A stretch of DNA of 64,000 bases, taken from the NCBI GenBank assembly GCA_949825045.1, contig OX463816.1, positions 14,813,579 to 14,877,578 on the forward strand. The letters run 5' to 3'. This stretch comes from Argyresthia goedartella. Its lineage: Eukaryota > Arthropoda > Insecta > Lepidoptera > Argyresthiidae. Below the pieces are notes generated by a model, which saw only the letters and a program-made list of their open reading frames with translations, searched no databases and was not told the origin of the DNA. Positions 54,068 to 64,000 of the stretch are shown here, piece after piece (position 1 is the stretch's first letter; each line of letters starts with the position of its first letter). A program made the position numbers and the translations under genes.

Positions 54068-54944
54068 TCACGTCTCATATGTGGGCGCAACGCCTTAATT
54101 ATCGTGGATTTGTGATAACTTGACAGTCTAATTAAAGTTTTCTCTCATCTAAGCAGACTGTCTATACCGAACGCGTCGATCGCGTGTGAACAGTGAATCT
54201 CCCTCCCTTATCCCATCACGGTGTAATAACAATCCAGACAGAACAAACACACTTCCCTGTATAAAGAGTGCTGATATCAATTTCACGGCACTTATGCGGA
54301 AAAGGAAGACCTTTGCTATGTTTTCACCCGGAAACGGATCTGCGAAAACTAGTTGTCCCCGATGTACCCCTCTAAGGGTAGCGCAGTTTTTTTCCCTCAA
54401 TGAATGATGACTGTCCTCACCGAAGTGCAGAGGCCTTCAGTCGAGTCCGAGTAGGATTGTGTTCTACTACTTCTACCCCACCAAGCTACTATGTGGATCA
54501 ACTATTTCCTTGAAATAATTAATATTTCGTGTATGTTCCATGCATAAAAAAGTATGCTCGGTATTTTTAATTCGAAACAAGATGATGACTAGGTCTTTAG
54601 AAAGGTTATTAGGTTTTGTAAAGTTTTTTTTGTTGGATTGATTACGTACGCATTTGTGATATACTCATATTTACAAAAAATAATACACAAGTGCTTATGT
54701 TCTTTCATTAGATACCTACCTATAAAGATTTCACAAAGAAGCTTATTTAGATAACCTCCGAAGACCGATATTCTCATCTCGATAAAATGTAAATGTAGAG
54801 TCTCTATTCCACACGCTACAGCATATTTTATTTCTATTCTATATTCCATCGTGCACGATAATATTGGTATACTGGACATTGTTGGAAATATCCCTGTCGA
54901 TGTATTCCGTCGGTACACTGCACAGTTGAGATGAAGGATCTCGG
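54068..54944. other. no gene seen
   Basis: Short overlapping frames at 54149-54407 on both strands have no recognisable family and are not called. Confidence 0.35.
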
Positions 54945-55030
54945 ACAGCGTGGGAATCGAACCTGCTGCCCCTGTGGCTCATGCGAAACTAACACCTGTA
55001 CCGGTTGTACCTACTGTACCATCGGGTGTT
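54945..55030 (-). repeat. tRNA-like relic (SINE head or tRNA pseudogene)
   Basis: Minus strand reads GATGGTACAGTAGGTACAAC (A-box-like) and AGGTTCGATTCCCACGCTG (B box) about 50 bp later. It lacks convincing acceptor pairing and no SINE body follows that I recognise. Confidence 0.45.
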
Positions 55031-55217
55031 TGTCTATGTTCACCGGGCTGAACAAATTTACAGACAATCTTTGCAGATAGGAGCTTTATATGTTTGTAGA
55101 TATTGGGTTCCCGTTCTCAACGATTCGGATGGATTTGATGGTGGCTCCCAATCTGCTGGTTCTGCAGACAAAAACACGTTATAATTTTTTCGAAATCAGT
55201 CGGGGCGTTTCCTTGTT

Positions 55218-55398
55218 TGTGGCTTTCCGGTTCGAGGCTCTGCCACGCAAAAGAGAGTTCCAAAGTTCAAAGCCCGGCTGGGGAAAAAAAGCCAGGTCTT
55301 GGATATTTATATGTATGTGACGTCGATTTTTCTAGTTCCCATGACACAGGGTATCCTAGTGTGGGGCCAGAAGCAATGTATGTAAATGTTTATGTTTA
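55218..55398 (+). mobile_element. SINE family A, copy 7
   Basis: The body is well preserved: TTGGATATTTATATGTATGT, CCATGACACAGGGTATCCTA, TGTGGGGCCAGAAGCAATGT. The head is heavily mutated (CAAAGCCCGGCTGGGG remains). It is followed directly by the TTGACCGAGC repeat. Confidence 0.82.
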
Positions 55399-55660
55399 TT
55401 GACCGAGCGATCGAAGCGCCCAGTTTCGAGATAGGCCAAAACTGCCTTTGTCCGTCCGTCTGTTCTCGAAACGTCTGTTCTTGTTGAAAAATGTGACCTG
55501 TAGCATTTTTCAACAGATTTTAACTAAAATTTACACACACGTTCCTTGATTTATTAAAATTTTTAGTCGATCGCGGTTTTTTACTGGGGATAAAATTAGG
55601 GGAAAATGGGGAAGTTCGCTTGAGCGTTATTTATCAACGGATTTCAATCAAATTCGAGAG
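55399..55660 (+). repeat. dispersed repeat (TTGACCGAGC family), copy 2
   Basis: ATTGACCGAGCGATCGAAGC, GTCCGTCCGTCTGTTCTCG, CACACACGTTCCTTGATTTA, then AGTCGATCGCGGTTTTTTAC and GGGGAAAATGGGG. It shares order and spacing with 35320-35770. Confidence 0.55.
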
Positions 55661-58600
55661 CCACACTAAGATCTTGATTTTGCCTAAGATGTTGCGAAAA
55701 ATATCCAAAAAGGGGGAAAACTTCGGGGTGTTTTTGACGCCCCGATGTTGTAGATAAAGCTAGACACCTGCATTTTCTGAAACTAATAGGTCACGATTTA
55801 AATGGGCCAATTCCCAAAATTCAGTTAATTTGAACCAATAGATTGGAAACGACAACCGTTAAAAGTTCCGTCATTTTGTCACCGACTGACTTATCACATC
55901 ATCGATCATCAAAATTCTAATCTTGTAGCAGACCGACAAGCTTCAAATTTTAAACAAGCGAGGTCTACTGTTCTCACAGAACCACTAGTTTTATGTGTGT
56001 TTATTTTTAAAAAAATGATCTACAGCTGAATAGGTCAATTATAATAATATTATGTTTTGTATGAAGCTAAACTGATATTTGACGCAGAAGAATATGAAAT
56101 TAAACTCACAGATAAGTGGTATCTACTGGTAACAACTGCAGTTTTAAAATAAAACAAAACAATACCGCCCGCAGTAAAATTCCAGACAGAATTCAGTGAA
56201 CCGGGTGTTATACCTATTCTTCATGCGATATTCGATGTGAGTGCAAATCAACTATATATTACTATATCTAGATACATTCCGCTGTGAAATGGAATAACCT
56301 GTACAATATTTAATTTTATTAGTTGTGTTCCGGCTCCCGGGAACTACAATTTTCAATGACTTTTTAATAGATAGCACGTTATGTGCTAATAATCGAGTTT
56401 AATAGAATGACGCTTCGGTTTACCTTAGTTCCAACTTTTTTCTGCGATAGGTAGCCACCCACGCATGTGTTCCTTTCATCAGGCTATCTGATCTCTCATA
56501 ATATTATTTCCGTGTAACATCCATAAATCAATAATCCCATTTATATTTATAAAAGCATATCCCTTAGCTAAGATCGCCCAAAACGTTCGAAGCCTCCATT
56601 CATTGGTGCTGGTTAGCAGGCATCGTTCATATTTTGAGTGTTATGCCTAATGACCTGAAAGGGATGATGGATGAGCCCTGGACATCCTTACCGTACACAA
56701 TTTTCTGACTACAATGTGGTTTGCGCGAAGCCGTATCTCTTAGAAGACGGGATAAATAATTTATGAAAGAAGGTACAACTAAATAACGGTTTGTGAAGAA
56801 AACCACGAAAAAATCATGTTTTTAAAAACATTCTTTATTGCACAGAACCTAATAGGTATAGTAAAACACACAAAAAGACGACCAAAACAGACATATCTTA
56901 ATAAACTGTAATGTAAGAGCCAAAATATATTTACATTGTTGTATTTATTGAGTGAACAAGAAGCAAATAAAACGGAATCTTCCGCAGAGCAAGCAACATT
57001 GAAACAAGGCAAACATTTTCTGTCGACTCATTGGTCCTTAGACTACAATACTCAACTTTATTAATGCCGCATTTTTCCTTTATTTCATAAGCTCTTTGTT
57101 CTTTCGCTTGAGTCTATTTCGACGCCACTAAGTAAGGTCAGGATTTGACTACAGGAAAATATAATTTAAATCTATTTGAAATTAAATTACTACCAAAACA
57201 AAGCACCTAGCTTACCCACGTTTGCCTAAAAAGGGACCTCTTCGCAACAACAATAGGAAGGTTACATGCAAAATTGGAACCGTGAGATGCAAAAGGTTCA
57301 AATTACTTTATTAAATAAAGCACATAGTCGCATTAATTGTTATCAGCTATAAGGGAAAATGCTGTAAGGGATGGTTTCTTGTAGCTTTAATTAACATCGC
57401 CCCGAGTGTAACCATTAACTCCACGTTCAGCGAAGTGGCAGCACTAAAACACAGTACCAGAAATGGGTCTCTGTCGTAAAACCCCGTTCACACTTGACGT
57501 GTTGTGTGAGTTTTTTATTCGCTTTCCTCCACGTCCATTTTAATTTTTGACATAACTGGCGAGAATTTAAGAACTTTACTCGGTCACACTGGTTCTTTGG
57601 TTAGTTTTCTATAAGTGTCTTTATTATAAGCATGTGATGCTGTTAATTAGGATCAATAAGCTTCATGCCAGATTATTAACTCCTCATTTTGCCGTCGACA
57701 AACGACAAGTGGGTAAGAGGTACGAGGAACCTGGAACGCAATTTGCACGTGGTTGCGGAATGGCACAAAGCAACGGACAATTTGGACACGCGGTTCTCAA
57801 TGTCAAAATGTATGCACATGCAATCTGTTGCGTTCTAAATTCAAATTGCAAGTTGACACTCAACAGAGGCACAAGATTGACATTAAACAGCTTCCGGTGA
57901 GCGGGGATAAATGGCCGAATGCACGGAGATCTGCTCAAATAAAGTTCCGCTTAACTGTAATTTTCCTACCGAGAGACAGCATGATATTGAGGGTTCGTCA
58001 ATTTTTGAGCTGCCGGTTCTGCATCCGGGTCAAAGTGTCGGACCGTCTGCACAGGCCTGTCCTTTGTGTAGGCTACAAAGAGATATTCACCTACTCAGTT
58101 AACTCAATTTCGCGAAGTTAATTGGAATCACACCGATATCCCACGGTGCCGCTCGCTTTTGTCATTGGTGAATTATGACATTACAGCCAATTGAGAATGA
58201 AACAACAACCTTTGCTTTATTATCTCTCCTATGTTATTTCGGTTTTGCAACGTAATAGATTGGATTGAGGTTGGTTCGGTAGGGTTCCATTTCCATCGGG
58301 AACCTACCACAGGAACTACCTGAGTCAAATAATCAAAGAAAAGGGAAAAATGGAATATAACGTGTTCGTAAATATAAGATATCGATAAAATCCTTACACA
58401 TGAAAACCCAATAGAAATGACATAGCTTTGTCGCCCCCTTTCCTGTTGCCCGCAAATGTTATACGGAAAAATTAAGAAAACATGGAAAAGTTACGCCGAA
58501 ATACAGCAATGTTTTCAGTATATTCGTATGAGATAAGGCGGAGTAAAACAACGGCTTTATGGTGTTAGCGGGGGTGTGGTGGGGTTAATGGGGGGTCGGG

Positions 58601-59689
58601 GGGAACGGTTAAGGCATCCTTGGCTTATCTCGATGATTGTGGGAATATCGGCCCTTGGAGATTCCTTGCTCAGCCGTAATCTTAGATTTGAGAGAGCGTT
58701 TCGGGTCAATACTGAATGATCTACGGAAACCTCATAGAACGCTTAGTAAGAACTCCTGAAGGAGTAACCGTAGCTGAGATTTAGGAATTTCGTGATGGAG
58801 GTTTGAACTATGAAGGGAAAAAAATCGAAGGAGACTTACTTAATACATTGAGCCACTTCACTCACACAGAGGGTGCTCAGATTTTGATAGACTCTCGCGT
58901 TAATGTTAAGTTTCTTGCGTTACTCTATGGATATCTACTTAATCAAAACTATGTAGCCCGAAAAAGCGTAGTAAAACCATTCTGCACGTTTATGATGCCA
59001 AAGACACACACATTGAGAAACACGCGCCTATTGCTTGGAAGTTAAAAATCAACGACGAAGGAGTACCTTTACTGTTGCTTGATAAAAACAAAAACATTGC
59101 AAACGCGACACCGTCATAATTGGAAGCGTTGATGCATTACCCGATCCCTGTCGCCCGGATTACACTGGAAGCAACTGTTACTTACACCGACCTCTGAAGC
59201 GATCAGTCACCAGAACCCAATATAAGGATTACCCGGCATATGGCGTAAGCTAACTGAAGATTGACTCTGAAGCTGCCCCTTGAAATCCTCAAGATTAGAC
59301 TCTGACTCCGGCATCGAAGGATATTTTAAGTCGGAGTAAATGGACGGGCTTGGCTTGACATGCTGACTCCACGAATATAAATTGCAAGTAATTGGATAAG
59401 TTTATGGCAGACGCGAGAGTCGCACAATACGCGTAGGGGAATTGCGTTGTCACGAATATCGTATCTCTATGTGTTTGAATGTCAACCCAAGTTTACTGTG
59501 CTTCTGTTAATCTATGTTTGGGTAATGTGATTTTTGAATTAATCTTTTAGTACCTACTTACTACTACTACGTTTTAGCTCTGCAGGCAATGTGGTATTTG
59601 GATGGAACAGCGAGGATTACAGATTGTAGTTTTTGCCGCTGTATTAAAATTCAAAATTAAAAATTCAAAAAGAGTTTATATCATATATT
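55661..59689. other. 4.0 kb without a supportable gene
   Basis: Frames at 57634-58121 and 58803-59045 show no family signature. A G-rich patch at 58565-58610 (GTGTGGTGGGGTTAATGGGG) is short. Nothing repeated elsewhere was noticed. Confidence 0.35.
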
Positions 59690-60056
59690 TTACATTTGGA
59701 GAATGTCAAATCTTAAACTAATACATGCATAAAGTAAAGTAAATATAGAACTCAATTTGAATTCCGTCACCTCAATGTTTTAGATGCTGGAGCCAAAGAG
59801 GCGACTAGAAACCTCCAGCTTTATACGTTATTTTTTACAGAATTGGAGCAAACACCTTCCCAAGCTTTCTTGTCTTCTACATAATCTGATAGTTTGTAGT
59901 AAGCTTTTTTACATAAGTGATTTTTAACAACATTTTTAAATTTATTAACAGACAATTCTTGTAACTCAGTTGGTATTTTGTTGTAAAAGCGAATACTGTC
60001 CTTTAAAAGATACATTAACCTTATGGAGCCTAGAAGTAGATATAGCATAAATTTAT
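59690..60056 (-). pseudogene. LINE C-terminal tail
   Basis: Minus ORF 60048-59821 reads SIRFYNKIPTELQELSVNKF, then KNVVKNHLCKKAYYKLSDYV and KKAWEG, the FYNkiP...FK..vK..L...YY...W tail of Jockey/CR1-type LINEs. The start of the called frame is inside the neighbouring TIR element, so the LINE is cut there. Its 3' UTR fades out near 59690. Confidence 0.72.
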
Positions 60057-60057
60057 T

Positions 60058-60544
60058 TTATCTACACACGTATCATAAACTTTACTGCGTTCAAAAACCG
60101 CACGTTACGATCAGCATTATGTTAGACTACTTGGTAAGAACTCGTTTCGTATCTGGAAAACTACACATTATGGTCATTATGTGTAGTTTTTTTACATATA
60201 AAGACATTCAAATTTCGAACGCCGACGCCCACCCGCGTGCCGTCCCTAGTTTGCCTGTGAAGTTGGTACTGACATTCAAATTTCGAACGCCGACGCCCGT
60301 CTGCGTGAAGTTGGTACTAAAGAACAATTGCAGAACCACAATGCCGGTCAAACATGCGGTTCCTGAACACATTAAAGAGAGCTTATGATATGTGTGTAGA
60401 TAAACTAGTGTATGTAACTGTACATAATTATGCATTAAAACTCTCGAGTGATATAATTATGAAACTCGCCTTCGGCTCGTTTCATATACCCACTCTGGAG
60501 TTTTAATGCCCTCCATTATGCAGCAGTCACATAAACTACTATTA
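60058..60544. mobile_element. TIR element family H, copy 2
   Basis: Reverse orientation of 10817-11236. TTTATCTACACACGTATCAT on the left and ATATGTGTGTAGATAAACTA at about 60390-60409 form the inverted ends. The interior has CAAATTTCGAACGCCGACGC twice and an ACACATTATGGTCATTATGT palindrome. It carries an extra 78-bp hairpin at 60432-60509. Sequence shared with copy 1 continues to 60544, beyond the TIR. Confidence 0.75.
60432..60509. mobile_element. 78-bp hairpin inserted in element H copy 2
   Basis: GCATTAAAACTC pairs with GAGTTTTAATGC at the tips, followed by GAGTG/CACTC. The centre holds a second stem, GAAACTCGCCTTCGGCTCGT with its partner. Copy 1 lacks it: there ATAATG joins almost directly to TAATTATGTACAG (10845-10862). 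Confidence 0.8.
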
Positions 60545-61527
60545 AATTTAAATTTAGTATAAAATTTTGTCAATATTTTTGTGGACGTACATTAGGTTTT
60601 CATAAATATACGGTTTTATTAAATTAAGTTTGCCCAAGGAAAAATTGACAATATGATTTCACTTAGCAAACAACTTAAAATACCTATACACCGTTCTTTA
60701 AAACCTTAAATCAGGTAGAACTCCTTTTTGTTCAACTGTACAAAAACTCATTTGACGAATGCCTATTTTGGCTAAAATAGGTCGAAAGAACGATTTGGCG
60801 ATAAACTTCTATTCTAAAGACTCTCGCTTGCTGAAAAGCCAGCCTCAGCTTGGGGAAATGCGTTATCACGAATATATTCGCAATAATTCTGCCGCCTCCC
60901 CGGAGCGGGCTGTTAAGTCGGTACCAGGGCGACAGGAGGCGCTCGTATAGCTACCGCGGGCGCACCTGAGTTAACTTAATATCGGCCAGAGTTACACGCG
61001 CCCGCCCTTTGTTGGGGTATACAATTTGGGAGATAGGGCAGATAATGCTGTTTTATTTTTGAATTTGAGTTAAGATATCTTCGGTGTCCTAACTGGCAGT
61101 TTTAAAGATGTAGTCAAATCAACATATCTATGAAAACATTTTTCATGAGACTTATAGGTTTCTAACGAAAACTTTCATGAGACACAGATCATTCTCTCCG
61201 TGTTACTACAAAAATTAGTAAACGTATTTTAATCTCAAAACAAACGTCAAATCACATACATTTAGTCTTTGAACAAGTGTTTTGAACGAGAGTTTTTTTT
61301 TTCTAGTAACACTCTCTATATCTACGTTTTGCACCTAGATGCTAACCGATTCGTCGATTTTGTGTCAAAATATTTATTGGTGTCTTCAGAATTCACTCTC
61401 AGAAAAAGGTCGGCCGGTCTCTCACATTTCAAACAGCTTAAATTGGCACACTGAATATTGGAATTTTGAGTAGAAGTAGTTTTGATTTGGAAATGCCTCT
61501 CTTGGTACAGGGCAATCTCTGCTATCT
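60545..61527. other. no gene seen
   Basis: GC-richer patch at 60890-61015 (GCCTCCCCGGAGCGGGC, CCGCGGGCGCACC). No reading frame with family signature. Confidence 0.35.
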
Positions 61528-61685
61528 GTGGCGACCTCTGTGGTGTTACGGTCGACGTTGTGCTTCCCAAGAGGGACGTCCCGGGTTCGAGTCCCGGCTG
61601 GGAAGGAAGATAAAACCCCTAGGCCTTGGATGTTTACAAGCTGGTGACGTGGCTGTTTCTGGTTCCCACGACACAGGGTATTCTA
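61528..61685 (+). mobile_element. SINE family A, copy 8
   Basis: The head has GCGACCTCTGTGGTGTTACG and a perfect-looking B box CGGGTTCGAGTCCC. The body has CTTGGATGTTTACAAGCTGG and TCTGGTTCCCACGACACAGG, stopping at GGTATTCTATT before the GGGGCCAGAAGC block. 3'-truncated. The CTTCCCAAGAGGGACG part matches copy 6. Confidence 0.82.
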
Positions 61686-61689
61686 TTAT

Positions 61690-62061
61690 GTTATGTTATC
61701 TGTAATCAGTGCAGGTTACGAAGCTAATCGATTGCGAAATGCTCGTTGGTATAAATAAAGACTGCACATCACTAATGTCGTGTAATTGTTCTAGGCGACA
61801 TAAGTAACCCTCGTCGATAAACTGAGAAGGGAGAGATTTATTAGGCTAGTTGAACGTAGTTTCACAAGATGATTGCTTCCCTTAAGGGTCACGTTGTTTG
61901 TGAATTTCATTTGGAGCTACATATGCTAAATGAAGAAAACTAATGATAGCCAGTTAAAGAAATATTAGGACATTAAGTGTGACTTATACCACATTTGCTA
62001 AGTCACCCTAAGTGAACTAATAATAAATCCACCGTTTTTCTTAGGATAGACGACGGATTTA
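61690..62061. other. no gene seen
   Basis: AT-rich flank between a SINE and mariner copy 2. Confidence 0.35.
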
Positions 62062-63369
62062 CACAGTCAGGTCATAAGTTCTGTCACACAATAAAAACTT
62101 TTGAATTTAGAACGTTGGACACAAAAAAGTTTATTGAATTCGAATTTCGAATTTTTCATGAAAATATAAATGTGTACTTTTTAGAATTTTCCTCATTTTT
62201 AAATATGGAGTGGACACTTAAAGAAGACCGTGTCGCAGTTATTGCGTTGCATCGTTGCGGTTACGCGCCAAGTCAGATTTTCGACTTACTGAAAAATTTG
62301 AATATAAACAAAAGATTCGTTTATCGTACCATAAAACGATACAATGAAGACTCTAGTGTAGATGACAGGTCAAGAAGTGGTCGCTCTCGCTCTGTTAGGA
62401 CTCCAACAGTGATAAAAGCTGTGAAGGCGCGAATTCAAAGAAATCCCATACGTAAGCAGAAACTGTTGGCCCTTCAGATGGGGTTAAGCAGGACCACGGT
62501 GAAAAGGGTGTTAAATGAAGACTTAGGGCTTAGGGCATATCGAAGAAAAACAGGACATCGTTTGGACGCTCGTTTAATGGACCTGTGACTGAAGAGATGC
62601 CGCGCTTTGTTGAAGCGGTACGCGGGAAAAAAGCATCGGGAAATTCTTTTTTCGGATGAAAAATTTTCACCGTGGAAGAGAGCTACAACAAACAAAATGA
62701 TAAGGTGTACGCACACAGCAGTGAAGAAGCGAGCAACCGTATTCCGCGTGTCCAACGAGGTCATTTTCCATCCTCGCTCATGGTTTGGTTGGGAGTCTCT
62801 TATTGGGGCTTAACTGAGGTACAGTTTTGTGAGAAAGGCGTAAAAACGAATGCAGTTGTGTATCAAAATACAGTCCTCAAAAACCTTGTGGAACCTGTTT
62901 CTCATACCATGTTTAATAACAGGCACTGGGTATTCCAACAAGATTCTGCGCCAGCTCATAGAGCGAAAAGCACACAAGACTGGCTGGCGGCGCGTGAAAT
63001 CGACTTCATCCGGCACGAAGACTGGCCCTCCTCCAGTCCAGATTTGAGTCCGTTAGATTACAAGATATGGCAACACTTGGAGGAAAAGGCCTGCTCAAAG
63101 CCTCATCCTGATTTGGAGTCACTCAAGGCATCCTTGATTAAGGCAGCCGCCGATAATGACATGGACCTCGTTCGTACTGCGATAGACGACTGGCCGCGCA
63201 GAATAAAGGCCTGTATTCAAAATCGCGGGGGTCATTTTGAATAAACTTTATTACCATAAGAATCTATGTTTTATTAAGTTCATTTTGCTATATAAATGTT
63301 TATATAAATAATAAACATGTCTAAATTATTTCATATTGCACATGTGACAGAACTTATGACCTGACTATG
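62062..63369 (+). mobile_element. DD37D (maT-type) mariner transposon, copy 2, complete ends
   Basis: 1308 bp with TIRs of about 27 bp: the left reads CACAGTCAGGTCATAAGTTC and the right is its complement ending ACTTATGACCTGACTATG. TA lies directly outside both ends (62060-62061 and 63370-63371), the mariner target duplication. It is in the same orientation as copy 1 and about 98% identical by eye over the shared part. It shows the full structure that copy 1 lacks at the window edge. Confidence 0.95.
62205..63244 (+). pseudogene. mariner (DD37D) transposase, stop plus frameshift
   Basis: The start ATG at 62205 (MEWTLKEDR) is preferred because it matches the region where copy 1 enters the window; in-frame upstream codons to 62115 lie in the leader. 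The frame is broken at codon 128 by TGA at 62586-62588, where copy 1 has AGA, and by loss of one A near 62661 just after the first catalytic Asp (FSDEK). The last frame, 62672-63244, retains QQDSAPAH and SSPDLSPLDY with the 37-residue spacing, and ends CIQNRGGHFE. So this copy has two lesions in the first half, whereas copy 1 has one at the end. It could not make full-length protein. Confidence 0.93.
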
Positions 63370-63371
63370 TA

Positions 63372-64000
63372 TATATTGTTTTAACTTACTTAATATAATT
63401 AAGATTCAGCACAATTCATGGATTCTTACCTGAAAAATAAAAAAAATATTACAGATTTTAACCACTTCCCTTATTCTTCAGAAGAGAAACCACATTCAAA
63501 TATCACACACCATACCATACATTATATACATTCAAATATCAAGTTCAGGGTACAAGCACAAAAATATCCCGCCATAAACTCATGTTCCTTTTCATATGTG
63601 TGAATAAAGTAAATCCATTTTTTGTCGAAAATTTCAAAGATAGGTAGGATTATTATGTACATATCATTGTGGGTCTAACTACAAAAATAAACTCCCGTTC
63701 AACACGTTGTGGGCAAAAATAATTTGACGTTAGTTTTGAGGTTAAACCAGGTTTAATATTTTTTGTAGTAACACGGTCTTGTGATATTTTCTTAAGTCAT
63801 TCCAAAAGCATCCTAAACACTTTTACATATTGCTATTGCACTTAGTAACCTCAAAGAAGAAAAGTCAAAACAAAATACGACCCACGCTTCTACAAAACCG
63901 CCAAGCCGGCAAATTAGTGTGGATTTTAACAAAAGTACTGATAAAACTCTGGCCCTATATTAGTCCCTGGCGGACCCGACCCAGCTATTACGCAACTTTG
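63372..64000. other. no gene seen
   Basis: AT-rich flank of mariner copy 2 to the window end; no repeat recognised. Confidence 0.4.

Noticed and set aside
54149..54407. overlapping ORFs on both strands
   Set aside because: Same situation; no start context or family signature.
57634..58121. overlapping ORFs on both strands
   Set aside because: GC-richer patch produces open frames on both strands; no recognisable protein.

Overview
This window looks like a gene-poor, transposon-rich stretch of an insect genome, most probably a moth or butterfly. The evidence is indirect: DD37D (maT-type) mariner transposons, tRNA-headed SINEs and short repeats of kinds I know from Lepidoptera, eukaryotic splice and poly(A) signals, and no bacterial gene organisation. 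I found no cellular gene I can name. Almost everything supportable is a transposable element or a relic of one. I could not run database searches, so family names rest on motifs seen by eye and on memory.

Layout. 1-1161 is a nearly intact DD37D mariner cut by the window start, lying in the tip of a Helitron-like repeat that carries an 11-bp G-rich minisatellite. 2.3-4.2 kb holds a MITE and two SINEs, one of them split by a poly(A)-tailed insertion. 4.2-8.6 kb shows nothing I can support. 9.0-11.3 kb is a SINE followed by a decayed LINE that contains a 0.4-kb inverted-repeat element. 11.38-17.12 kb is a complete Ty3/gypsy-type LTR retrotransposon with open gag and pol frames; its 3' LTR is split by a 672-bp element that contains a perfect 39-bp hairpin. 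17.6-22.0 kb contains a SINE, MITEs and rearranged LINE pieces.

The most unusual part is 22.2-28.7 kb. It may be a decayed DNA transposon of about 6.5 kb with CAGGCAACAT ends and repeated CTGAATAA-type subterminal motifs. It carries a spliced gene resembling DUF4806-type proteins and, convergent to it, a short basic-then-acidic ORF. Inside it is an apparently perfect 345-bp inverted repeat: the promoter/first-exon segment of the DUF4806-like gene is copied in inverted orientation just before that gene's last exon.

28.9-41.7 kb is a patchwork of SINEs, nested MITEs and minus-strand LINE ends. 41.7-46.5 kb is empty to my eye. 46.5-51.2 kb has a dead mariner, a MITE with nested insertions, a Helitron-like terminus, a SINE and a MITE. 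52.7-54.1 kb is a MULE transposase relic beside a hairpin. 55.2-61.7 kb has SINEs, a LINE end and a second copy of the 0.4-kb element with an extra 78-bp hairpin. 62.06-63.37 kb is a second DD37D mariner, about 98% identical to the first and in the same orientation, with its TIRs and TA target site visible.

The elements do not form a pathway. They record successive insertions, many nested. The gypsy element and the two mariners are the youngest by sequence condition.
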